DNA from: an uncultured Sulfurovum sp.
GTDB taxonomy: Bacteria; Campylobacterota; Campylobacteria; Campylobacterales; Sulfurovaceae
Reading direction: 5' to 3'
Length of the DNA stretch: 8,044 nt
Assembly: GCA_902727905.1 (NCBI GenBank)
Contig: CACVAR010000084.1
Location: 1 to 8,044, forward strand
The position numbers were made by a program, and so were the translations under genes. Below, one piece after another: positions 1-6,174 of this stretch. The notes under the pieces are model-generated. The model made no database searches. It saw nothing but the letters and a program-made list of their open reading frames with translations, and was not told the DNA's origin. How positions within the stretch are numbered: position 1 is the first letter of the stretch; the number at the start of each line of letters is the position of its first letter.

Positions 1-659
1 AGCCATCAGGTTTATTGGTACATAAGTCACCTATTGATAAAAAAGAGACAGCATTTGCTTTGCAAATGGTACGAGACCAAATAGGACAATGGGTTTACCC
101 CATACATCGTTTAGACAAACCAACTTCGGGTGTACTCATTTTTGCACTTAGTTCAGAAGTTGCTAAGCTTTTGTCAGAACAGTTTAGGGAGCATAGTATT
201 CAAAAGGAGTATTTGGCTGTAGTACGTGGTTACACCGAGAAGTCAGAACTTATTGACTATGACTTAAAGGTAATCTTAGACAAAAAAGCAGACAAAGATC
301 GAAGTCAAAACAAAGAGCCTCAAGAAGCCCAAACTTATTATGAATGTTTAAAAACAGTGGAGTTACCTTATGCCGTTAGTCGTTACCCTGTAGCAAGGTA
401 TTCACTGCTAAGACTTTTACCAAAAACTGGACGTAAACATCAATTGAGAAGACATATGAAACACATACTCCACCCCATCGTGGGCGACACCAAATATGGA
501 AGAAATGAACACAACAAGCTATTTCGTGAAAAGTTTGACTGTCATCGTTTACTTTTACATGCGAGTAAATTAACGTTTAGACATCCTATGAGCAATGAAG
601 AGATGACTTTAGAAGCTGAGGTGGATGAGGTGTTTAAGAGGGTATTGCAAATCTTTTAG
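1..659 (+). CDS. truC: tRNA pseudouridine synthase, TruC type (5' end outside window)
   Basis: RluA-superfamily pseudouridine synthase. TruC converts U65 of certain tRNAs to pseudouridine in the cytoplasm. The reading frame is open from base 3 and encodes PSGLLVHKSP, the usual N-terminal strand of the family, so the gene begins left of the window; the TTG at base 15 is an internal Leu codon, not the start. Visible motifs, counted from that Leu: HRLDKPTSGVL at 31-41 with the catalytic Asp at 34, KEYLAVVRG at about 64-72, and GRKHQLRRHMKHILHP followed by GDTKYG. The doubled-Arg RRHMKH form is the variant I associate with TruC rather than RluA, RluC or RluD. About 218 residues are visible against about 260 in E. 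coli TruC, so roughly 15-40 are missing. The stop TAG overlaps by 4 bases the stop of the convergent kinase gene. The family call is firm; the TruC subtype is likely. Confidence 0.88.
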   Translation, partial: PSGLLVHKSPIDKKETAFALQMVRDQIGQWVYPIHRLDKPTSGVLIFALSSEVAKLLSEQFREHSIQKEYLAVVRGYTEKSELIDYDLKVILDKKADKDRSQNKEPQEAQTYYECLKTVELPYAVSRYPVARYSLLRLLPKTGRKHQLRRHMKHILHPIVGDTKYGRNEHNKLFREKFDCHRLLLHASKLTFRHPMSNEEMTLEAEVDEVFKRVLQIF

Positions 660-1468
660 ACTGTATCAATCTGACCTCGTTCAAGTTCTCCTAGCCACAC
701 CGTCCAAAGTGTTTTGTAAATTACTTTATAGGCATTTAACTTTTTATGGTTAGGAGCGTGTTTTCTTGGAAAGTAAGTTCGTAAAAAAGTTTTTTCGTCT
801 TTGTTATTCAGTTTAAACTCAATGCTAATAGCAGCTAAGTCAAAGTATCGGTCGCTCATTCCTGCATATTCCCAGTCAATGAATTGTATTTTTTTACCAA
901 ATAAAATATTTTTTGGGTGCAAATCATTATGTCCCAATACATATTCAGGTTTGAACTGTTGAAGTAGCTTAAAAGATTCATATACTTTTTTGTCTTTGTA
1001 TTTAAAGAGCTTTTTAAAAGTTTGTGGTTTTTGTTGGATTTTTATTTTATGAAGTTTTTTTAAACTTAGTGCTAACTCTTTTAAAGTTCTTTGATCAAGT
1101 TTAAAAAGATGTTCACCCTCTACAAAGTCACAAATCATTAATTCTTGCTTCTCATCTAATAGTAGTGCTTTAGCTGCAATTCCTTGTTTGTATGCTAAGT
1201 TTTGAATGTAAAATTCAGCTTTCCTATCACTCTTGTATTTAAACTTTCTGACCAAATAATTTCGTTGGTCTGTTTTCAAGAAATGGTTTAAGTTACAATG
1301 TCCCTGTTGTTTTAATAGGGAGAATTCTTCTATATTTTGATTATTAAGGATGTCGTATGCTTTTAAGTCAATGGAAGGGTTTCGTTTACGCCATTTAAGG
1401 TAGAGATAAATACTCAAAGTAATAAAAGTCAGACTTAGCAATATGATTATAGTATTCAGCATAAGCAT
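656..1468 (-). CDS. membrane-anchored choline kinase/APH-family phosphotransferase
   Basis: Protein-kinase-like fold enzyme of the aminoglycoside phosphotransferase/choline kinase group, which phosphorylates small hydroxyl substrates with ATP. From the 270-aa start used here, GHNDLHPKN at about 179-187 is the HxDxxxxN catalytic loop and IDWEYAG at about 197-203 holds the metal-binding Asp; EFVEGEHL-like hinge residues (DFVEGEHLFKL) precede them. Residues 2-25 are a strong transmembrane helix followed by KWRKR, so the kinase domain should face the cytoplasm while tethered to the inner membrane, which is unusual for this family. I chose the ATG at 1466-1468 because GGAG lies 6 bases upstream of it; the ATG at 1478-1480, four codons earlier, has no ribosome binding site and would sit very close to the predicted transcript start. 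The substrate is unknown; LicA-type choline kinase, ThiK-type thiamine kinase or a sugar kinase are all possible. Confidence 0.82.
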   Translation of the reverse strand: MLMLNTIIILLSLTFITLSIYLYLKWRKRNPSIDLKAYDILNNQNIEEFSLLKQQGHCNLNHFLKTDQRNYLVRKFKYKSDRKAEFYIQNLAYKQGIAAKALLLDEKQELMICDFVEGEHLFKLDQRTLKELALSLKKLHKIKIQQKPQTFKKLFKYKDKKVYESFKLLQQFKPEYVLGHNDLHPKNILFGKKIQFIDWEYAGMSDRYFDLAAISIEFKLNNKDEKTFLRTYFPRKHAPNHKKLNAYKVIYKTLWTVWLGELERGQIDTV

Positions 1469-1502
1469 TGTTGACTCCATGGAAGAGGGTTTAATAGGTG
1501 AG

Positions 1503-1508
1503 ATTATA
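1503..1508 (-). promoter_or_regulatory. -10 box of leftward promoter for the kinase gene
   Basis: Reading the minus strand gives TATAAT preceded by a T-rich stretch (1511-1517), the arrangement expected for a housekeeping promoter in Campylobacterota, where the -35 box is weak. Transcription would start near 1496, giving a leader of about 28 bases to the chosen start codon. It lies back to back with the rightward promoter at 1523. Confidence 0.5.
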
Positions 1509-1522
1509 GTAAAAAAAGTTGA

Positions 1523-1528
1523 TATAAT
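1523..1528 (+). promoter_or_regulatory. -10 box of rightward promoter for the DUF2238 operon
   Basis: A perfect TATAAT lies 38 bases before the start codon at 1567, with no recognisable -35 box. The ribosome binding site TAGGAG (1555-1560) lies 6 bases before the ATG. The two divergent -10 boxes are only 14 bases apart, so the promoters share the same DNA and probably influence each other. Confidence 0.5.
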
Positions 1529-1566
1529 GAAGCAGTAGAATTTAATCTTATTTGTAGGAGATTTAA

Positions 1567-2256
1567 ATGAAGAAAAAAATTATATATTTTATTTTAGCAT
1601 TTTCCTTTACCATTACATGGATTTGGGCAGCCATTGAACCTTTACATTATGCCGATTGGGTTTTGGAAAATGTATTGGTTTTACTCTTTATCATCCTTAT
1701 ATTTTTTACAGGTAAGTTATTTGAGTTTTCTATTTTTTCTTATGTAGTAATGACCATATTTATGATACTCCATGTTATTGGTTCACACTATACTTATGCC
1801 GAAGTACCATGGGGTTATACACTAGGAGAGTGGCTAGGAACAGAACGTAATATGTATGACCGACTTGTACATCTACTTTTTGGGGTTCTTTTTGTTTACC
1901 CTGTTCGTGAAATGTCTGTACGCATTGCTAAGACTAAAGGTTTTTGGGGCTACTTTGTGCCTTTTATGATAGTTTCTTCTTTTGCAGGTTTTTACGAAAT
2001 CATAGAATGGGGAGCAGCAGCCGTGGTTGACCCTGAAGCTGGCATAGCTTTTTTAGGTTCACAAGGTGACATATGGGATGCTCAAAAAGACATGCTTTTA
2101 GCCATTATTGGTTCTTTAGGAACATTGCTCATCGTTATGATAATTCATATGATATATAATAAAGCGTTTTATCATGAGTTTAAAGAGAGTTTTAAACTAC
2201 CAAAAGATGACAAGCCGATGGGTGAGGTTCTTTTGGATGAGATGATGAAAAAGTAG
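1567..2256 (+). CDS. DUF2238 (YjdF-like) inner-membrane protein
   Basis: Multi-pass membrane protein of 229 residues, with hydrophobic segments near 5-22, 33-48, 54-72, 98-112, 127-142 and 177-197. Family-defining conserved stretches sit at membrane edges: GSHYTYAEVP at 72-81, RNMYDRLVH at 94-102, YPVRE at 111-115, YEIIEW at 143-148 and FLGSQGDIWDAQKDM at 162-176. I recognise these as the signature of DUF2238, which includes E. coli YjdF. The cluster of His, Glu, Asp and Arg in conserved positions suggests a catalytic or metal-binding site inside the membrane, but the function is unknown. The start is supported by TAGGAG 6 bases upstream. The next gene starts 13 bases after its stop, so the two are probably co-transcribed. 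Confidence 0.85.
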   Translation: MKKKIIYFILAFSFTITWIWAAIEPLHYADWVLENVLVLLFIILIFFTGKLFEFSIFSYVVMTIFMILHVIGSHYTYAEVPWGYTLGEWLGTERNMYDRLVHLLFGVLFVYPVREMSVRIAKTKGFWGYFVPFMIVSSFAGFYEIIEWGAAAVVDPEAGIAFLGSQGDIWDAQKDMLLAIIGSLGTLLIVMIIHMIYNKAFYHEFKESFKLPKDDKPMGEVLLDEMMKK

Positions 2257-2269
2257 AGGAGAATTTTTG

Positions 2270-2653
2270 ATGCAATATGACTTAGACATGAAAGGGGAGT
2301 TTTCGGACATTTTTAAAAAGATTCGTGATATTCTTCTCTCTTATCCTGAAATAAAAGAGCTTAAAAATGCCAAACAAACTTCTTATAGTGACAAATACGG
2401 AGTTATTATTATGATGAGACCCAAAGGTAAGCATTATGTGTTGGCTTTTGGAAAAGGCTATAAGCTTGCAGACAAATACCCCGTGCTCGGAGGCTCTGGA
2501 AAAATTGTTCGGCATTTATATTTTAAAAGTGCTGATGAGGTAGATGAACAGCTTATACGTGAACTCATAGAAGAGAGTTTTGTATTGGGTATGGAGGCTT
2601 ATGAGTTGAAGAAGTTGAGGTGCTCTTTGAAAGTTAATTATTTGAAATCATGA
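2270..2653 (+). CDS. small DUF1801-like protein
   Basis: A 127-residue soluble protein with no signal peptide or membrane segment. The central part has the pattern of DUF1801/YdhG-like proteins: a strand with KYGVIIMMRPKGKHYVLAFGKGYKLA (about 43-68), then GGSGKIVRHLYFKS (about 75-88), then a helix with a run of acidic residues. The family has a SufE/CyaY-like fold and no settled function; Fe-S or metal-related roles have been suggested from fold alone. The ATG at 2270 is preferred over the TTG immediately before it because AGGAG (2257-2261) lies 8 bases upstream. The ribosome binding site overlaps the stop of the DUF2238 gene, indicating one operon. The family assignment is from memory of the motif pattern and is moderate. 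Confidence 0.68.
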   Translation: MQYDLDMKGEFSDIFKKIRDILLSYPEIKELKNAKQTSYSDKYGVIIMMRPKGKHYVLAFGKGYKLADKYPVLGGSGKIVRHLYFKSADEVDEQLIRELIEESFVLGMEAYELKKLRCSLKVNYLKS

Positions 2654-2655
2654 TG

Positions 2656-2689
2656 TTAAGTATTTATTAATATTTTTTGATATACTTAA
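2656..2689. promoter_or_regulatory. inverted repeat over the toxin-antitoxin promoter (candidate operator)
   Basis: TTAAGTAT at 2656-2663 is repeated in perfect inverted form as ATACTTAA at 2682-2689, with 18 bases between. The right arm overlaps the best -10 box, TATACT at 2681-2686, which follows the T-run at 2673-2678. VapB-type antitoxins usually repress their own operon by binding such a palindrome. The alternative is a weak terminator for the upstream operon, since the right arm is followed by AATAATAAAAT rather than a clean T-run. Confidence 0.45.
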
Positions 2690-2719
2690 AATAATAAAAT
2701 TTAATGGAAGGACGCTTCT

Positions 2720-2965
2720 ATGCAAGTAACAATAAACATACCCAATGAACAATTATTTGAAAAAATAGTATGGTTTTTAAACGCTTTTAAAAAAGACGGC
2801 TTAGAAATTATTTCTTCTTCGTCTAATCACGACAGGGAAGATATAGAAAATAAACAGTTAAAGGATTTTGAAAATCTTTTAAATATCAAAAGTAAAAATG
2901 CTGTAGTCCTCTCTTCTGACACAATTTTAAACCCACATAGTGAACTAAGTAATGACATATCTTGA
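2720..2965 (+). CDS. VapB-type antitoxin (predicted)
   Basis: An 81-residue protein directly upstream of, and overlapping by 14 bases, a PIN-domain toxin gene. That layout is typical of antitoxin-toxin operons and is the main evidence. The N-terminus (MQVTINIP, then the helix-prone EQLFEKIVWFLNAF) looks like a short strand followed by a helix, compatible with a ribbon-helix-helix or related DNA-binding fold. The middle is acidic and polar (HDREDIENKQ) and the C-terminus looks disordered, as expected for the part that wraps the toxin. GGAAGGA (2706-2712) lies 7 bases before the ATG. The sequence alone does not place it in a named antitoxin family. It probably neutralises the toxin and represses the operon together with it. 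Confidence 0.7.
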   Translation: MQVTINIPNEQLFEKIVWFLNAFKKDGLEIISSSSNHDREDIENKQLKDFENLLNIKSKNAVVLSSDTILNPHSELSNDIS

Positions 2966-3356
2966 TACAAATGTTTTAGTTTATGCAACTTTGACTTTTG
3001 TAGATACTCAAAGTCAACAAGACAAAGCTATTGAAATTCTTAAAAAATTAATTGATGAAAAGTCACTAGTTTTGTCTAGTTTGAATCTTTTAGAGTATGT
3101 TTTTGTGATGAAAAAGGCAAAAGAAGATACTGAAAAAATAGAAAGTGCTTTAAAGCTTTTCCAATCTTTTGTTATGGATGAGAATGATGGTTTTAGTGCT
3201 TACTTAACGAAACAGTTAAATGATGAATATGCATTTAAAAATTCTTTTGATTTATATCATGTCGTTTTCTCAAATTTTCATAACTGTGAAAAAGTCATTA
3301 CTTTTGATAAGGGTTTTAAAAAGTTTAAAGATATATGTAAGATTGACATTTTATAA
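2952..3356 (+). CDS. vapC: PIN-domain ribonuclease toxin, VapC type
   Basis: A 134-residue PIN-domain protein. PIN toxins cut RNA, in studied VapCs often initiator tRNA or rRNA loops, using Mg2+ held by acidic residues. The motif residues are visible: YLDTNVLVY with Asp5, LNLLEYVF with Glu48, SFDLYHVVF with Asp100, and ITFDKGF with Asp119. All four acidic positions are intact, so the enzyme should be active. The length is normal for VapC. The ATG lies inside the antitoxin gene (14-base overlap in another frame), giving translational coupling. No terminator separates it from the phospholipid genes that start 37 bases downstream. The PIN call is firm; the RNA target cannot be read from the sequence. 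Confidence 0.88.
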   Translation: MTYLDTNVLVYATLTFVDTQSQQDKAIEILKKLIDEKSLVLSSLNLLEYVFVMKKAKEDTEKIESALKLFQSFVMDENDGFSAYLTKQLNDEYAFKNSFDLYHVVFSNFHNCEKVITFDKGFKKFKDICKIDIL

Positions 3357-3372
3357 AGAATCCTCTTACATA
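3343..3372 (+). promoter_or_regulatory. possible promoter for the phospholipid gene pair
   Basis: A perfect TTGACA (3343-3348) inside the last codons of the toxin gene is followed after 18 bases by TACATA (3367-3372), a poor -10 match. Transcription would begin near 3380, only about 14 bases before the start codon at 3394. It could let the downstream pair be expressed independently of the toxin-antitoxin operon, but chance is not excluded. Confidence 0.25.
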
Positions 3373-3393
3373 ACTAGTAGAGAAGGAAATAAT

Positions 3394-3987
3394 ATGACCA
3401 TATACGACCTAAAACCAAAATTTCAAGCACTATTAAGACCAACAGTAAACCTCTTAGCCAACAAAAGCATAACTCCAAACCAAGTAACCATGTTTGCTAT
3501 GCTACTCTCCATTTTAGTCGGACTCATCATCGCCTACACCCAAGGTGCAAAGTGGATTTTACTTTTTGTACCTCTTTTTATGTTTTTACGCATGGCACTC
3601 AATGCCATCGATGGATTACTTGCCAAAGAACATGACATGAAAACCAAACGAGGTGCAATGTTCAATGAAATGTCGGATGTCATTGCTGATGTGGCTCTGT
3701 TTTTACCTTTTGCTTTGATAGTAGGGATTAACTCTATTTATGTGGTTCTTTTTACTGTAGTAGGGGTCTTTAATGAGATGGCAGGTGTGGTAGCTCAAAC
3801 CCTTAATGGTGAACGTCGTTATGATGGACCTATGGGAAAAAGTGACCGTGTGTTTGTGCTTGGATTTATTTCTCTTTTGCTTGGGTTGGGTGTGGAAGCT
3901 GGATTATGGGTAGATGGATTGTTTATCTTGGCTACGTTATTGGCTGTCTTATCCACCTATAATCGTGCGATGAGAGGTTCAAAATAA
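3394..3987 (+). CDS. CDP-alcohol phosphatidyltransferase, YnbA-like, with variant active-site motif
   Basis: A 197-residue integral membrane enzyme of the family that joins a CDP-activated lipid (CDP-diacylglycerol) to an alcohol head group, releasing CMP. The usual motif DxxDGxxAR-x8-GxxxDxxxD appears here as N70, D73-G74, A77-K78, G87, N91 and D95, so two of the four Asp residues are Asn and the Arg is Lys. From memory E. coli YnbA has the same Asn substitutions, so this looks like a property of the subfamily rather than damage. Other conserved stretches are RPTVNLLANKSITPNQVT near the N-terminus and GPMGKSDR at about 145-152. Hydrophobic helices cover about 32-49, 52-70, 97-117, 119-135 and 153-188. 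The start at 3394 is set by AGAAGGA (3381-3387), 6 bases upstream; the frame is open further left, inside the toxin gene, but that part is not this protein. Its stop overlaps the next start (TAATG). Confidence 0.85.
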   Translation: MTIYDLKPKFQALLRPTVNLLANKSITPNQVTMFAMLLSILVGLIIAYTQGAKWILLFVPLFMFLRMALNAIDGLLAKEHDMKTKRGAMFNEMSDVIADVALFLPFALIVGINSIYVVLFTVVGVFNEMAGVVAQTLNGERRYDGPMGKSDRVFVLGFISLLLGLGVEAGLWVDGLFILATLLAVLSTYNRAMRGSK

Positions 3988-4898
3988 TGGAAGTATTTCT
4001 TGCCTCGAAAGCAAACTTAACACTCTTAATTGCTACGGCTATTTTGGCTTTGTCAACCTTGCTTATCTACTTTAAATTCCCAACGAAAGAGCTAAAAGAC
4101 AGAGTGAACTCTTGGTGGTACATCTTAGGCTTTTTTGCCGTAGGAATTATGTTAAACTTGACCTTAGCCATGTTCTTTTTTGGCTTTTTGTCCTTCTTAG
4201 CACTTAAAGAATATTTTACCCTCATCCCTTCACGTCAAACTGACAGACGTATTATGTTTTATGCCTATTTAGCCATTCCTTTTCAGTACTATTTTGCTGG
4301 CATTGCTTGGTATGGTATGTTTATTATTTGGATTCCTGTTTATCTTTTTTTACTTTTACCCTTTAGGCAAGTACTGATAGGTGAAACCAAAGGCTTTTTA
4401 GAAAACACAGCACGCGTTCAATGGGGACTGATGATGTTTGTTTTTGGACTAAGTCATTTAGCTTATATGTTGACACTAGATGAAGTAAACGGAGCAGGAG
4501 GAAAAGAGCTGGTACTTTACTTGGTATTACTTACAGCCTTTAACGATGTACTTCAATACCTTTGGGGTAAGAGTTTTGGAAAACATAAAATTATTCCTAA
4601 AGTGAGTCCTAACAAAACAGTTGAAGGTTTTGTGGGAGCATTTTTTACTATTATATTTTTAGCATGGGTATTCTCTTTTCTAACACCATTTACTTGGTAT
4701 GAATCTTTACTTGCAGGAGCAATTATTTCAGCTTTTGGTTTTGTGGGTGATGTGGTTATCTCTATGATAAAACGTGACATTGGGGTGAAAGATTCGGGTA
4801 ATCTTATTCCTGGGCATGGAGGGGTTTTAGACAGAGTTGACAGCTTGGTTTATACGGCTCCTTTGTTTTTTCATTTTGTTTATTATTTGTATTATTAG
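3987..4898 (+). CDS. CDP-diglyceride synthase (phosphatidate cytidylyltransferase), CdsA/YnbB-like
   Basis: A 303-residue polytopic membrane enzyme that makes CDP-diacylglycerol from phosphatidic acid and CTP, the substrate for the phosphatidyltransferase encoded just before it. The full CDP-diglyceride synthase signature is present at 259-285: SMIKRD, then KDSG, then PGHGGVLDRVD, with the metal-binding Asp residues intact. Conserved AFNDVLQYLWGKSFGKH (184-200) and SPNKTVEGFVGA (207-218) precede it. About eight hydrophobic segments are visible. The ATG shares one base with the upstream stop, so the two proteins are translationally coupled. In E. coli the ynbA-ynbB pair has this same order, which supports reading it as a dedicated synthase-transferase module rather than the housekeeping cdsA. 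The ynbC and ynbD partners are not found downstream. Confidence 0.88.
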   Translation: MEVFLASKANLTLLIATAILALSTLLIYFKFPTKELKDRVNSWWYILGFFAVGIMLNLTLAMFFFGFLSFLALKEYFTLIPSRQTDRRIMFYAYLAIPFQYYFAGIAWYGMFIIWIPVYLFLLLPFRQVLIGETKGFLENTARVQWGLMMFVFGLSHLAYMLTLDEVNGAGGKELVLYLVLLTAFNDVLQYLWGKSFGKHKIIPKVSPNKTVEGFVGAFFTIIFLAWVFSFLTPFTWYESLLAGAIISAFGFVGDVVISMIKRDIGVKDSGNLIPGHGGVLDRVDSLVYTAPLFFHFVYYLYY

Positions 4899-5278
4899 AG
4901 GATTACAATAAAATATGTTTACTAGGATATTATACTTTATAGAATTGTGTATTTTTTAAGATACTAGTCTCTAAAAATAGAAATCCTAAGCCTTGGTATT
5001 TTATATTAAAATCTCTAAGGGAGAGATGATAAATCTTGGACTATGTTACGTATAGTATGCTTCTAATTTTAAAAAAGTAAGATGTGTTCACTTTAAAAAT
5101 ATTTTAGCATAATTACTAGAAATTATGTAATATATTTGGTTGATTAGTGTTGTAGGTTTTCTTGACTTTTATAGGAAAGTACTTAGTTTACAAATAAAAT
5201 TAAATTATTTTAAATATTTTATATAAAAATTATTTTTTTTGTGTATAGTTTATTATATTTAATTTAAAAGGTCGTGTC
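4899..5278. other. 380-base AT-rich intergenic region
   Basis: No protein gene that I can support lies here on either strand; the longest ATG frames run fewer than about 10 codons. It contains a small hairpin, ATCTCT (5011-5016) against AGAGAT (5022-5027), with no T-run after it; a weaker one, ACTAT (5040-5044) against ATAGT (5052-5056); and an isolated TTGACT at 5162-5167. There is no clear intrinsic terminator for the upstream lipid gene. The length suggests a regulatory region for the amyloid-like cluster to the right, but I see no recognisable operator or riboswitch. Confidence 0.55.
5233..5249 (+). promoter_or_regulatory. promoter of the amyloid-like cluster
   Basis: An eight-T run (5233-5240) is followed three bases later by TATAGT (5244-5249), a good -10 box in the T-rich context common to Campylobacterota promoters. 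Transcription would start near 5256, about 23 bases before the TTG start codon. AAAAGG at 5266-5271 would then be the ribosome binding site. Confidence 0.45.
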
Positions 5279-5731
5279 TTGTTTAATAAAATATCATTAT
5301 TGGTATTATTTAATACTTTTGCTTTTACTGGTGGTTTTGATGATGGAATATCTGAATCTATTACAATTGGAGATAAGACTAAAATTAAACATATGGCTAG
5401 AACATATAAGAATGGAATAGTAGGTGATACCTTATATGTTTACGAAGCAGATAAAAGGGATATTGTTGAAGATAAAGAAGGTGCATTAAAAATTAATACT
5501 GTTGAAACTAATTCTAAAACTCTAAAAAAGAATCGAAAACTAACAGTTGTCCAAATAACAGAAAATTCGAACATTAAAAGAATATCTGGAAAAACAAAAA
5601 ATAGAGATGTTCTAAAATCACAAGAGAAAGAAAAAGAAGGCGTAACATTAGGGCTTATCAATATAGAAAATACAAGAATTAAAAATGTGAAAGCATATAG
5701 GCGAAATAATCATATTATTATTGAGGATTGA
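5279..5731 (+). CDS. probable exported protein of unknown function, first gene of amyloid-like cluster
   Basis: A 150-residue protein that I do not recognise. It starts at a TTG preceded by AAAAGG with 7-base spacing; no in-frame ATG is better placed. Residues 1-19 (MFNKISLLVLFNTFAFTGG) form a short hydrophobic signal-like segment without a clear A-x-A cleavage site. The rest is highly charged, rich in Lys, Asn and Glu, and predicted mainly as beta strands by alternation of residues. Two weakly similar blocks 35 residues apart, ENSNIKRI (95-102) and ENTRIKNV (130-137), and the C-terminal NNHIIIED recall the strand-turn pattern ending NGSIHIES in the next gene's repeats, so it may be a degenerate relative, minor fibre component or periplasmic helper. 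Its stop codon runs into a strong terminator. It shows no resemblance to CsgE or CsgF that I can see. Confidence 0.6.
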   Translation: MFNKISLLVLFNTFAFTGGFDDGISESITIGDKTKIKHMARTYKNGIVGDTLYVYEADKRDIVEDKEGALKINTVETNSKTLKKNRKLTVVQITENSNIKRISGKTKNRDVLKSQEKEKEGVTLGLINIENTRIKNVKAYRRNNHIIIED

Positions 5732-5776
5732 CTATAGAAAAGTATAACTTTGTTATTATTTTCTATAGTCATTTTT
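5730..5776 (+). terminator. intrinsic terminator between the first gene and the repeat-protein gene
   Basis: A perfect 12-base inverted repeat, GACTATAGAAAA (5730-5741) and TTTTCTATAGTC (5759-5770), is followed by ATTTTTA. The 17-base loop can itself pair ATAAC (5744-5748) with GTTAT (5752-5756), making one long imperfect hairpin. The left arm overlaps the TGA stop of the upstream gene. It should end or attenuate transcription, so the next gene may depend on its own promoter. Confidence 0.7.
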
Positions 5777-5781
5777 ATGAG

Positions 5782-5787
5782 TATAAA
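5782..5787 (+). promoter_or_regulatory. possible -10 box for the repeat-protein gene
   Basis: TATAAA follows the T-rich tail of the terminator and lies 24 bases before the start codon at 5812. A promoter here would explain how the fibre-like gene is expressed beyond the hairpin. AAAGGAT (5798-5804) is the ribosome binding site. The match is short and the region is AT-rich, so this is tentative. Confidence 0.3.
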
Positions 5788-5811
5788 ATTAAAGTTTAAA
5801 AGGATAAATTA

Positions 5812-6171
5812 ATGAAACATTTAAGTATAATCTGTATAGGTTATCTCTCTATGACATCTTTCGCTTTAGCAAATTTTGCAGAAAATGCAGAAGCAACAGG
5901 TAATGCAGTTGCTGTAGTAACTGATGCAGTTAAAGGTCAAACAAGAGTTGATAATGCTAAGTTGTCGGCTACCAATATTCAATCAAATAGTGATGTTACA
6001 CAAAATGGATTAGTGAATATTAATCGTAATGGTTCAATCCATATTGAAAGTGGAACAAATGCTAGTGGTGCAACCATGACGGCTACTAATATTCAATCAA
6101 ATAGTGATGTCAAGCAAAATGGATTAAAGAATATTAATGAAAATGGAACGATTAGTGTAGGAAATGATTAA
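5812..6171 (+). CDS. exported repeat protein, candidate functional-amyloid (curlin-like) subunit
   Basis: A 119-residue protein with a clean Sec signal peptide, probably cut after FALA (residue 20), and a mature part poor in Cys, Trp, Phe and charge but rich in Asn, Gln, Ser, Thr and Gly. After a variable segment (21-50) come two 38-residue repeats, at about 53-90 and 91-119. Each contains ATNIQSNSDV, then QNG, then NIN, NG and a short Ile/Val strand. The spacing of Gln, Asn and Gly (N-x4-QNG-x2-NIN-xNG) resembles the strand-turn repeats of curlins CsgA and CsgB and of HfaA, without matching their exact consensus. The CsgG-like pore gene two genes downstream gives the context. I infer a secreted, beta-solenoid-forming fibre subunit. 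AAAGGAT precedes the ATG. Strong hairpins lie on both sides of the gene, consistent with its being expressed more highly than its neighbours. An adhesin or other repeat protein is the alternative. Confidence 0.65.
   Translation: MKHLSIICIGYLSMTSFALANFAENAEATGNAVAVVTDAVKGQTRVDNAKLSATNIQSNSDVTQNGLVNINRNGSIHIESGTNASGATMTATNIQSNSDVKQNGLKNINENGTISVGND
5966..6171 (+). repeat. two tandem 114-base coding repeats (38 residues each)
   Basis: The block 5966-5996 recurs at 6080-6110 with one mismatch in 31 bases, at an offset of exactly 114 bases (38 codons). Similarity continues through the shared CAAAATGGATTA and AATATTAAT stretches further into each unit. The second copy is shorter because the protein ends. 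The near-identity at DNA level points to recent duplication or gene conversion within the gene. Confidence 0.85.
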
Positions 6172-6174
6172 CTA

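Noticed and set aside
2282..2515. 77-codon open frame on the minus strand
   Set aside because: Antisense shadow of the DUF1801-like gene, with no family resemblance.
3220..3393. N-terminal extension of the phosphatidyltransferase frame upstream of 3394
   Set aside because: It overlaps the toxin gene in another frame, has no ribosome binding site at its first ATG, and the conserved N-terminus plus AGAAGGA fit the start at 3394.
4553..4780. 75-codon open frame on the minus strand
   Set aside because: Antisense to the conserved signature region of the CDP-diglyceride synthase.
5026..5055. Tiny frame starting at ATG 5026 after a GGGAG stretch
   Set aside because: Only nine codons and the purine stretch is too close to the ATG; no sign that it is a real leader peptide.
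5440..5661. 73-codon open frame on the minus strand
   Set aside because: Shadow of the unknown exported protein; its Phe/Ser-rich product mirrors the Lys/Glu-rich sense strand.
5966..6110. Direct repeats as a CRISPR or mobile-element signature
   Set aside because: Only two copies, in frame at 114 bases, encoding a periodic protein repeat; they are coding repeats.
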